From Gemmatimonadota bacterium (GTDB taxonomy: Bacteria; Gemmatimonadota; Gemmatimonadetes; Longimicrobiales; Gaopeijiaceae): a DNA stretch of 5,076 bases. Of this stretch, positions 1 to 5,076 are shown piece by piece. Each line of letters opens with the position of its first letter. The first letter of the stretch is position 1. The stretch is from NCBI GenBank assembly GCA_016209995.1, contig JACQVC010000135.1, positions 1 through 5,076 of the forward strand, given 5' to 3'. The notes below the pieces were generated by a model. The model saw nothing but the letters and a program-made list of their open reading frames with translations, ran no database searches and was not told the origin of the DNA. Both the position numbers and the translations under genes were made by a program.

Positions 1-569
1 ACGCGCTCGTACAGGTCCACCAGGTGGCTCTTGTTGATGCGCGTCGCGGTCGAGTTAATGATCACGAACATCTCAGCCGCGAAGTCCTCGGTCTGGGAGT
101 CGAAGATGATGCAGGGCACCGAGATCGTGCGGGCTTCCTGCGGGCGCTCGTTCAGGTAGAACTGAAGCGCGGCCAGCCGATGCTGCCCGTCGATGACCAG
201 GAATTTGTCGGATGGAGGGGCGAGATCCCCGACGTTCTCGAGCCGGCCGAGCGGCGAGAAGCGGAGCCGTTCCTTCGTGAACAGCAGGATCGTGCCGGGA
301 ATCGGCGGCTGCGTGCCGGCGTTTTCGTAGAAGTTCTTGATGGCTCGGACCTTCGCGCGCGAGAGCTGGCGTTGGAATGCGCGCTCGCTGTGCTCGATGC
401 GGGCGATGAAATGGGCGATGTCATCGCCCTCGGGCACCTCCTCCGGCGCGAGTTGCTGCCCCTCGCCGTAGTAGCGGCTGATGAAGCGAACGCGGTCTAG
501 CAGGTCCTCCGCCGGGAACGAAGCAAAGTAGAAGACGCCGTCCTTCTGCCGGACCTGAGTGGCGAGCAC
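1..569 (-). CDS. DGQHR-domain protein (N-terminal part; C-terminus beyond the left edge)
   Basis: Reading the minus strand from a GTG at 569-567 gives 189 uninterrupted codons to the window edge. The hallmark motif VIDGQHRLAAL lies at about residues 125-135 (D127, G128, Q129, H130, R131). It is followed by the segment VPCIIFD (151-157) and by MFVIINSTATRINKSHLVDLYE (from 167), which matches the family's conserved Asn-Ser/Thr-Thr stretch after the DGQHR loop. The start is well fixed: AAGGAGG lies 4 nt upstream, and an in-frame TAA sits four codons before the GTG. DGQHR proteins include DndB, the repressor linked to DNA phosphorothioation, and DpdB-like proteins of deazaguanine DNA modification. 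Many members are uncharacterised and have a ParB/Srx-like fold. The motif assignment is seen directly; any role in DNA modification or defence is inference, since no dnd or dpd partner is in view. The gene is transcribed away from the phosphate operon and is probably unrelated to it. Confidence 0.88.
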   Translation of the reverse strand, partial: MLATQVRQKDGVFYFASFPAEDLLDRVRFISRYYGEGQQLAPEEVPEGDDIAHFIARIEHSERAFQRQLSRAKVRAIKNFYENAGTQPPIPGTILLFTKERLRFSPLGRLENVGDLAPPSDKFLVIDGQHRLAALQFYLNERPQEARTISVPCIIFDSQTEDFAAEMFVIINSTATRINKSHLVDLYER

Positions 570-573
570 GCGG

Positions 574-580
574 CCTCCTT
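574..580 (-). promoter_or_regulatory. Shine-Dalgarno of the DGQHR gene
   Basis: On the minus strand this reads AAGGAGG, a full anti-16S match, 4 nt before the GTG start at 569. It decides the start codon, because the in-frame TAA at 583-581 blocks any longer reading. Confidence 0.8.
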
Positions 581-709
581 ATAGTGAGCGCTTCGGGACC
601 TTAGCCTCTAGCAGGTCGCTAAAGCTTTCTGTCGAACTCCAGGGCAGAGTAGGGGCCGGGCACGCGAGCGGCAAGAACCCCCGGGGAGTGGGTCAGGAGC
701 CACGGCAGA

Positions 710-735
710 GCTCCGCTTCAGAGCGGGAGCGGAGC
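710..735. repeat. 8-bp perfect inverted repeat, GC-rich
   Basis: GCTCCGCT (710-717) and AGCGGAGC (728-735) are exact reverse complements around a 10-nt loop. There is no following T-run on the plus strand, so it is not a clear intrinsic terminator. The surrounding sequence is a purine-rich GCGGGAGC-like repeat, and chance pairing in GC-rich DNA is possible. Confidence 0.35.
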
Positions 736-820
736 GGGAGGCAGATCGGGATCTTGAGGCAGGACTCCGCGCCCTGAGCCTGGGCAACGTCGCGTGGCTG
801 GCCGACTGTGGGCCTGGGAA

Positions 821-886
821 TGCGTTTACGGACTTGTTACAGATGTAACGGTCGTTTGTGACCTGACCGCCATAACGTGCTATGGC
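821..886 (+). promoter_or_regulatory. Candidate control region of the pho operon (possible PhoB-binding array)
   Basis: Within 66 bp lie two inverted repeats: GTTACA-GA-TGTAAC (836-849) and GCCATA-N6-TATGGC (869-886). There are also heptamers in 11-bp register: CGTTTAC (823), TTGTTAC (834), TTGTGAC (856) and CCGCCAT (867), with one poor unit at 845 between them. PhoB binds direct 7-bp units spaced by 4 bp, giving an 11-bp period, with consensus near CTGTCAT. The observed units match at only 3 to 5 of 7 positions. Possible -10 hexamers are CATAAC (871-876) and TGCTAT (878-883). This stretch is also less GC-rich than its surroundings. The repeats are seen directly; PhoB binding and autoregulation are inferred from the gene order. 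Confidence 0.35.
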
Positions 887-1042
887 AGTCGTGGTAGCGT
901 TGCGCCAGCCGAGCCTTGGGTTGCGCCTCCCATCGCGGCCCCTTCGATTCTGTGAGTGCTCGTTGGGCCTGGAATGACGATGAGGGAGGCACGGAAGTGG
1001 GCTCCCGTGGCAAAGTAGCAGGAGTCACGCTGGCGCGGACGC

Positions 1043-1819
1043 ATGGAGGAGCAGGTGATCGAAGAGAAGGCGATCGAAGAGAAGGCGATGGCCCCGGCCC
1101 GCGAGTCCCCCGCACGGGTGCTCGTGGTGGAGGACGAGCCCGATATCGCCGCGCTGGTTGCCTATCAGCTGGCGCGTGAGGCGATGCGGGTCGAGACGGT
1201 AACGGACGGCCGCGCGGCGCTGGCCGCTGCGGACCGCGAATCGCCGGATCTCATCGTTCTCGATCTGATGCTTCCCGGGCTCTCCGGCTACGATGTGCTC
1301 GCGGAGCTGAGACGGCGGCCCGAGACGCGAGGCATCCCGGTGATCGTTCTGACGGCGAAGCGTGAAGAGGAGGACCGGGTCCGGGGTCTCGAGCTGGGCG
1401 CCGACGACTACGTTACCAAGCCGTTCAGCCCGCGCGAGCTGCTTTTGCGCGTGCGGGCGGTGCTGCGACGGGTGCGCCAGCCGGCCGTCGAGGCGGGCGC
1501 CCGGATCCTGCGGGCGGGCAGCCTCATTGTTGACGTGGATGCCCATGCCGTAACGGCGAACGGCGAGTCGGTGGATCTCACGCCGACGGAGTACCGCCTC
1601 CTGGTGATGCTGCTGGAGCGGCGAGGGCGCGCGCAGAGCCGGAAGCAGCTTCTGGCCGGGGCGTGGGACATGGACTCCGAGGTGGCCGACCGCCTGAAGA
1701 CCCGCACCGTGGACATGCACGTGCGCCGGCTACGCGCGAAGCTGGGCCCAGAAGGTGACGCCATCGAGACGGTGAGGGGATTCGGTTACCGCTTCCGCGC
1801 ACCGGAAGCGCAGGAATAG
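1043..1819 (+). CDS. phoB: PhoB-type phosphate response regulator (OmpR/PhoB family)
   Basis: A 258-residue two-domain transcription factor. The receiver domain covers about 24-140, with the acidic pair E30/D31 (LVVEDE), phospho-acceptor D74 (LIVLDLMLPG), switch T104 and conserved K126 (VTKPFSP). The stretch REEEDRVRGLELGADDY is especially close to known PhoB. The winged-helix DNA-binding domain covers about 155-252, with the recognition helix near TVDMHVRRLRAKL and the wing VRGFGYRF. Phosphorylated PhoB activates Pho-regulon promoters in the cytoplasm. E. coli PhoB has 229 residues; the surplus here is an N-terminal extension of about 20 residues built from an IEEKA repeat. The ATG at 1043 is the first start after an in-frame TAG (1016-1018), but no good ribosome binding site precedes it. 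GTG 1055, with GGAGGAG just upstream, or ATG 1088 are alternative starts. The TAG stop lies 11 nt before phoR. Confidence 0.95.
   Translation: MEEQVIEEKAIEEKAMAPARESPARVLVVEDEPDIAALVAYQLAREAMRVETVTDGRAALAAADRESPDLIVLDLMLPGLSGYDVLAELRRRPETRGIPVIVLTAKREEEDRVRGLELGADDYVTKPFSPRELLLRVRAVLRRVRQPAVEAGARILRAGSLIVDVDAHAVTANGESVDLTPTEYRLLVMLLERRGRAQSRKQLLAGAWDMDSEVADRLKTRTVDMHVRRLRAKLGPEGDAIETVRGFGYRFRAPEAQE
1055..1084 (+). repeat. Two-copy 15-bp tandem repeat in the phoB 5' end
   Basis: The units GTGATCGAAGAGAAG (1055-1069) and GCGATCGAAGAGAAG (1070-1084) differ at one base and stand head to tail. They encode VIEEK and AIEEK, followed by a start of a third unit, GCGATG. The unit is a multiple of three, so changes in copy number would keep frame. 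It lies outside the conserved receiver fold. Confidence 0.85.
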
Positions 1820-1830
1820 GGCAGCTCCTC

Positions 1831-3588
1831 GTGCGGCTGCGCGCCCACCACGTCCTGTTCGCCGGGTTCGCAGGCATTATTGCGTTGCTCGTCGTCGTCG
1901 TGGCGCTGGTCGCACAGACGGGTCTGCGCCGGGAGCTTGTGGACCTCTATCGTGCCGAGCTCGAGCGCCAGCTGGCGCTGGCCGAGGAGGCCCTACGGAC
2001 CGCCGGGTCGAGGGACTACGATGCCCTCGCCCGCGCCATCACTCGGCGTATCGGGTTCCGGGTCACGATCATCGCTCCGGACGGCAGAGTGCTGGGCGAC
2101 TCGGACCTTCCAGCCGAGCGTTTGAGCGAGCTCGAAAACCAGGCGGGTCAGACCGACTTCCAGACGGCCTTGCTGGGCGGCACGGGGTTCGCCGAGAGCG
2201 AAGGCGGCCCGGTAGGCTACCCGGCGCTGTATGCCGCGCACGCCATGGCCGTTAACGGCACAGCCATCGTGCTGCGAATCGCGGCTCCGCTCGAAGAGAT
2301 CGATGCGACAGTCGGTCGAGCGCAGCGTGCGGTTCTCGCAGCCGGTGTGCTCACCCTCCTTCTGGCCCTGGCCGTCTCTTATGTACTGAGTCGCATGATG
2401 ATGCGCCCCGTGGGCCGGCTCGGGGAGCGGGCTCGCTCGCTCGCGGCGGGCGACTTCTCGCAGCGGGCGCCCATGGATGTCGAGGTGTCCGAGCTCGACG
2501 ACCTGGCAATCGCGTTCAACCGCTTGGCCGAGGAGCTCGAGGCGAGGCTCGGCGAGCTGTCCCACGAGCGCGACGAGATGCAGGCCCTCATCGACTGCAT
2601 GGCGGAGGGCGTGGTCGCGCTCACCGCCGATGGACGGGTGGCGCGAGTGAACCGCGCCGCCGCGCAGATCCTCCGGCTCCCGGCCGACCCGGCCGGTCTC
2701 CCCGTCGGGGCTTTGGTGCGCCAGCCCGAGCTGCGCGCCATGCTCGAGGCGGCGCCCCAGGCGGGTTCCGAGGCTCGCGAGATCACCTTCGAGGGGCGAG
2801 CGCTCCTCGTGGCCGCTCGGCCGCTCGACACCGGCGGCGCCGTGATCACGCTCCTGGATACCACGGAGCTGCGGAGACTGGAGCGCGTGCGGCGGGACTT
2901 CGTGGCCAACGCATCGCACGAGCTGAAGACGCCGCTCACCTCCATGCGCGGATACGCGGAGACGTTGCTGGAGGGCGAGCCGCCATCCGAGCTGCGCCGG
3001 CAGTTTCTCGAGTCGATCCACTCGAACGCCGTGCGGCTTCAGCACCTCGTGGACGATCTGCTCGAGCTTTCCCGCCTGGAGTCGGGCGCCTGGCGCCCCG
3101 CGTTCGTCGAGGTGGAGGTGGCGCAGGTCGCGCGCGAGGTGTGGCTGAACGTAGAGCCCCGCGCGCGGGAGAAGGGGGTCCGCTTCTCGGTCCCCGGACC
3201 GGCTCCCGCGCTCGCTGATCTCGCGGCGCTGGAACAGATCCTTAGCAACCTGTTCGATAACGCGCTACGGCACACGCCGGCGGGCGGCGAGATCCGGGTC
3301 GCCACGACGCGCCGCGGCGAGACCATCGAGGTCCAGGTCTCCGACACCGGCAGCGGCATCCCGTCTGCGGCGCTGCCTCGCATCTTCGAGCGCTTCTATC
3401 GCGTGGATCCTTCGCGCTCGCGCGCGGAGGGCGGCACGGGGCTGGGGCTTTCCATTGTGCGTCATCTGGTCGAGACGATGGGCGGCACCGTGAGCGCCGA
3501 AAGCGAGCTGGGACGGGGCACGACGATCCGGTTCACGCTGCCCGCTGCACGGCTCGCTCCTGTTCTGGACAACCTCGAGGAGGTGTGA
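1831..3588 (+). CDS. phoR: PhoR/PnpS-type phosphate sensor histidine kinase
   Basis: A 585-residue membrane sensor kinase that phosphorylates PhoB. Order of parts: transmembrane helix 1 (about 8-28); an extracytoplasmic domain of about 138 residues (29-166) with a PDC/sCache-like core ([16 protein letters not shown]); transmembrane helix 2 (167-187); HAMP (about 188-240); a PAS domain (about 245-345); the HisKA dimerisation domain with H363 in ASHELKTP; and the ATPase domain with an N-box (N473, N477), G1 box DTGSGI (505-510), F-box F519 and G2 box GGTGLGL (534-540). All catalytic motifs are intact. The layout resembles Bacillus PhoR and the PnpS group more than E. coli PhoR, which lacks the large external domain. 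The start is GTG 1831, 11 nt after the phoB stop, with only a weak ribosome site, suggesting translational coupling. The TGA stop is 5 nt before the preferred pstS ATG. Confidence 0.94.
   Translation: MRLRAHHVLFAGFAGIIALLVVVVALVAQTGLRRELVDLYRAELERQLALAEEALRTAGSRDYDALARAITRRIGFRVTIIAPDGRVLGDSDLPAERLSELENQAGQTDFQTALLGGTGFAESEGGPVGYPALYAAHAMAVNGTAIVLRIAAPLEEIDATVGRAQRAVLAAGVLTLLLALAVSYVLSRMMMRPVGRLGERARSLAAGDFSQRAPMDVEVSELDDLAIAFNRLAEELEARLGELSHERDEMQALIDCMAEGVVALTADGRVARVNRAAAQILRLPADPAGLPVGALVRQPELRAMLEAAPQAGSEAREITFEGRALLVAARPLDTGGAVITLLDTTELRRLERVRRDFVANASHELKTPLTSMRGYAETLLEGEPPSELRRQFLESIHSNAVRLQHLVDDLLELSRLESGAWRPAFVEVEVAQVAREVWLNVEPRAREKGVRFSVPGPAPALADLAALEQILSNLFDNALRHTPAGGEIRVATTRRGETIEVQVSDTGSGIPSAALPRIFERFYRVDPSRSRAEGGTGLGLSIVRHLVETMGGTVSAESELGRGTTIRFTLPAARLAPVLDNLEEV
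3577..3583 (+). promoter_or_regulatory. Shine-Dalgarno of pstS inside the phoR 3' end
   Basis: GAGGAGG lies within the last phoR codons. It is 10 nt before ATG 3594 but only 1 nt before GTG 3585, which overlaps the phoR stop. The spacing strongly favours ATG 3594 as the pstS start. Confidence 0.7.
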
Positions 3589-3593
3589 GAGTA

Positions 3594-4586
3594 ATGATAA
3601 GAATCGCGAGATGGCCGGTCGGCCAATGGCTCCTTACCCCACGCCAACGTTCGTTGGCGTGGGGACCCCGACTGGGGGCACTGATTCTTGCCTTCGTACC
3701 GGTAGCCTGTGGCGAGGGCTCCGGCGGCGCTGAGCCGACGGGCACCGTGCAAGCGGACGGGTCGAGCACCGTGTTCCCCGTGACCGAAGCCGTAGCGGAG
3801 GAGTTCCAGACCGCCAACCCGCAGATCCGGGTCACCGTGGGGCTCTCGGGCACGGGCGGCGGCTTCTCGCGTTTCTGCGCGGGCGAGACCGACATCTCGA
3901 ACGCCTCGCGGCCAATCACGGATCAGGAACGCGAGCGTTGCGCGCAGGCGAGCATCGAGTTCGTCGAGGTGCCCGTCGCATGGGATGGCCTTTCCGTCAT
4001 CGTGAATCCAGCCAACCGGTTCGTGGCGTGCCTCACCGTCGAGGAGCTGAAGCGGATCTGGGAGCCCAACAGCCGCGTGCGTACGTGGCGCGATGTGCGG
4101 AGCGAATGGCCCGCCGAGGAGGTCCGCTTGTATGGACCCGGCACCGATTCCGGCACCTTCGATTACTTCACCGAGGTCATCGTCGGCGAGGCGCGCGCGA
4201 GTCGCTCGGATTATCAGGCCAGCGAGGACGACAACGTGCTCGTTCAGGGTGTGGCCGGCGACCCGTACTCTCTCGGCTACTTCGGCTACGCGTACTACGC
4301 GGAGAACACCGACCGGCTCAAGCTCGTGGGTGTCGATAGCGGGCAGGGGTGCGTGCTGCCATCGGAGCAGACCATCGAGGACGGGACCTATGCGCCGCTC
4401 TCACGGCCGCTCTTCATTTACGTGAAGAAATCCGCGGTCGAGCGACCGGAGGTTCGTGCCTTCGTTGAGTTCTACCTCGAGAACGCGGGCACGCTCGTTC
4501 CTGCGACCGGATACACGGCGCTGGATGCCGAGAGCTACCAGGCCAGTCTGCAGCAGGTGCTGGGCGCCTCGCCGAGCGGAATGTAG
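3594..4586 (+). CDS. pstS: PstS-type phosphate-binding protein of the Pst ABC transporter
   Basis: A 330-residue solute-binding protein that captures phosphate outside the cytoplasmic membrane and delivers it to PstC/PstA. An N-terminal signal with hydrophobic core [12 protein letters not shown] ends at C39, the probable lipidated cysteine, although the lipobox has Pro at -3, which is atypical. Family motifs in order: [18 protein letters not shown] (54-71), the SGTGGGF phosphate loop (85-91), DISNASRPI (100-108), and [12 protein letters not shown] (181-192). The cysteines C95, C116, C146 and C253 could form disulfides. The length suits the family (E. coli PstS has 346 residues). The start chosen is ATG 3594 because of the GAGGAGG spacing; GTG 3585 would add three residues. 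The signal region is oddly long because residues 15-24 ([10 protein letters not shown]) are encoded by a 28-bp palindrome. The gene follows phoR almost without gap and precedes pstC. Confidence 0.95.
   Translation: MIRIARWPVGQWLLTPRQRSLAWGPRLGALILAFVPVACGEGSGGAEPTGTVQADGSSTVFPVTEAVAEEFQTANPQIRVTVGLSGTGGGFSRFCAGETDISNASRPITDQERERCAQASIEFVEVPVAWDGLSVIVNPANRFVACLTVEELKRIWEPNSRVRTWRDVRSEWPAEEVRLYGPGTDSGTFDYFTEVIVGEARASRSDYQASEDDNVLVQGVAGDPYSLGYFGYAYYAENTDRLKLVGVDSGQGCVLPSEQTIEDGTYAPLSRPLFIYVKKSAVERPEVRAFVEFYLENAGTLVPATGYTALDAESYQASLQQVLGASPSGM
3637..3664. repeat. 28-bp perfect palindromic hairpin within the pstS signal-peptide coding region
   Basis: The left arm CCCCACGCCAACG (3637-3649) and right arm CGTTGGCGTGGGG (3652-3664) are exact reverse complements, with only TT between them. 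It starts 43 nt after the pstS ATG. A smaller inverted repeat, TGGCC-GGTC-GGCCA (3612-3625), sits just upstream. In mRNA it would form a very stable stem. There is no T-run after it, so it is not a canonical terminator. It could be an mRNA stability or translation-control element, a protein-binding site, or an inserted palindromic repeat; the sequence alone does not choose. Confidence 0.9.
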
Positions 4587-4594
4587 CGGGGTGT

Positions 4595-4626
4595 GCGGAT
4601 GAGCGGATGAGCCGGTGAGCGGATGA
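4595..4626 (+). repeat. Octamer tandem repeat between pstS and pstC
   Basis: Four head-to-tail 8-bp units: GCGGATGA (4595), GCGGATGA (4603), GCCGGTGA (4611) and GCGGATGA (4619). Three are identical and one differs at two bases. The units fill nearly all of the 36-bp gap between the pstS stop and the pstC start, and the last unit contains the pstC ATG. The unit length is not a multiple of three, so the repeat also lays out overlapping ATG/GTG starts and TGA stops. Confidence 0.85.
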
Positions 4627-5076
4627 ACGCGTCACGAGTAACGGACGCAGGGGGAGCGAGCGTCCGTGGAGCCGTGGTGCTCCACGGCAAGCGGGCGCGG
4701 CATCTCCAGGAGCGCGTGATCGCGGCGGCGCTCTTCGCTTGCGCCGCGCTTTCGGTGGCCGTGACCGCCGGGATCGTTGTAGTGCTGATCGAAGAAACGA
4801 TCGGCTTCTTCCGTGAGGTTTCACTTGTCGAATTCCTCACGGACACCCGCTGGACGCCGCTGTTCCAGGAGAAGCATTTCGGGATCTTGCCCCTGCTTAC
4901 AGGCTCTTTCCTCGTCGCGGGAGGCGCAGCCGTCGTTTCGCTGCCGATCGGGCTGCTGACCGCCATCTTCCTGAGCGAATACGCGTCCGCCCGGCTGCGC
5001 GGATTCCTCAAGCCGACTCTGGAGATCCTGGCGGGCATCCCGACCGTGGTCTACGGCTATTTCGCGTTGACGTTCA
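4623..5076 (+). CDS. pstC: PstC-type phosphate ABC transporter permease (N-terminal part; continues beyond the right edge)
   Basis: 151 codons are visible. PstC pairs with PstA to form the membrane channel that imports phosphate, powered by PstB. Visible parts: a polar N-terminus (1-30), transmembrane helix 1 (about 31-56), an external loop containing [11 protein letters not shown] (71-81) and FGILPLL (86-92), transmembrane helix 2 (about 90-118), and [17 protein letters not shown] (from 133), the family's characteristic ELLAGIPSVVYG-like segment. The frame is closed upstream by TGA 4608-4610, so ATG 4623 is the first possible start. Its ribosome site is weak (GGTGAG very close by). A downstream GTG near 4674 is less likely but cannot be excluded. 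The gene has 36 nt of repeat sequence between it and pstS and is surely in the same operon. Confidence 0.93.
   Translation, partial: MNASRVTDAGGASVRGAVVLHGKRARHLQERVIAAALFACAALSVAVTAGIVVVLIEETIGFFREVSLVEFLTDTRWTPLFQEKHFGILPLLTGSFLVAGGAAVVSLPIGLLTAIFLSEYASARLRGFLKPTLEILAGIPTVVYGYFALTF

Larger units (their letters stand above)
570..1042. other. Divergent intergenic region between the DGQHR gene and phoB
   Basis: This region of about 470 bp separates two divergently transcribed genes, so it must hold promoters for both. I see no convincing protein gene in it: the open frames here have biased, low-complexity Arg/Gly/Ser/Pro composition and no supported start. Visible structure includes the palindrome CCCCGGGG (679-686), an 8-bp inverted repeat (710-717 with 728-735), and the repeat cluster at about 821-886 described separately. 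The stretch 890-1042 would be the leader of the phoB transcript. It contains a 14-codon in-frame mini-ORF ending at TAG 1016-1018. No tRNA, riboswitch or terminator was recognised. Confidence 0.6.

Noticed and set aside
24..500. Plus-strand open frame of 158 codons antisense to the DGQHR gene
   Set aside because: The minus strand in the same place encodes a recognisable DGQHR motif with a strong ribosome site; the plus-strand reading has no recognisable family and is a GC-rich shadow.
581..640. A sigma-70 promoter for the DGQHR gene (a TATAAG hexamer next to the ribosome site and a TCGACA hexamer upstream)
   Set aside because: TATAAG overlaps the ribosome site, and no hexamer at the right distance from TCGACA resembles a -10 box, so no pair can be supported.
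559..777. Small plus-strand open frame in the intergenic region
   Set aside because: It overlaps the start of the DGQHR gene, has no ribosome site, and its Arg/Ser/Gly-rich composition comes from GC-rich repeats.
974..1018. In-frame 14-codon mini-ORF (MTMREARKWAPVAK) ending just before phoB, as a possible leader peptide
   Set aside because: Its ribosome site is weak, it has no codon run suggesting attenuation, and no terminator/antiterminator pair follows. A frame this short is expected by chance.
1993..3045. Long minus-strand open frame of 350 codons within phoR
   Set aside because: It is fully antisense to the well-supported kinase; long antisense frames are common in high-GC genes and the product shows no recognisable domain.
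3637..3664. The palindrome as an intrinsic transcription terminator
   Set aside because: No T-run follows the stem on either strand, and it lies early inside a coding gene, so termination here would abolish PstS.
4414..5038. Minus-strand open frames over the pstS end and pstC
   Set aside because: They are antisense to pstS and to a clear PstC reading, and are low-complexity Arg/Ser/Pro sequences.
1..5076. CRISPR arrays, tRNA or rRNA genes, insertion sequences
   Set aside because: No spaced direct-repeat array, cloverleaf, rRNA core segment or transposase motif was seen on either strand.

Overview
The window reads as chromosomal DNA of a high-G+C bacterium. The gene content fits a Gram-negative-type or similar soil or environmental lineage: a PhoR-type kinase with a sizeable extracytoplasmic sensor domain, and a PstS that looks like a lipoprotein. 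The phylum cannot be fixed from this sequence. Gemmatimonadota, Acidobacteriota or a related group would fit the style of the proteins, but that is only an impression.

Layout. (1) Positions 1-569, minus strand: the N-terminal 189 codons of a DGQHR-domain protein that runs off the left edge. It has a perfect Shine-Dalgarno and an in-frame stop just upstream of its GTG start. (2) Positions 570-1042: a divergent intergenic region of about 470 bp. It holds a cluster of inverted and 11-bp-phased repeats at about 821-886, which is a plausible control region (possibly PhoB-bound) for the rightward operon. (3) Positions 1043 to the right edge, plus strand: a tightly packed phosphate-starvation operon. 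Its order is phoB (response regulator), phoR (sensor kinase), pstS (phosphate-binding lipoprotein) and pstC (permease, cut by the window edge). pstA, pstB and phoU would be expected further right, but that is outside the window.

How the genes work together. PhoR senses phosphate sufficiency, in known systems through the Pst transporter and PhoU. It phosphorylates PhoB on Asp74, and PhoB-P then activates Pho-regulon promoters. PstS captures phosphate outside the membrane and hands it to the PstC/PstA channel. With regulator and transporter co-oriented and nearly gapless, the system is probably an autoregulated unit.

The most unusual sequence features are a perfect 13-bp stem with a 2-nt loop (28-bp palindrome) embedded in the pstS signal-peptide coding region, an octamer tandem repeat directly before pstC that creates a chain of overlapping start/stop codons, a 15-bp tandem repeat in the phoB N-terminus, and the divergent DGQHR gene, whose family includes regulators of DNA-modification systems. 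The core genes themselves are a conventional Pho/Pst module; I did not find convincing evidence of a wholly new system.
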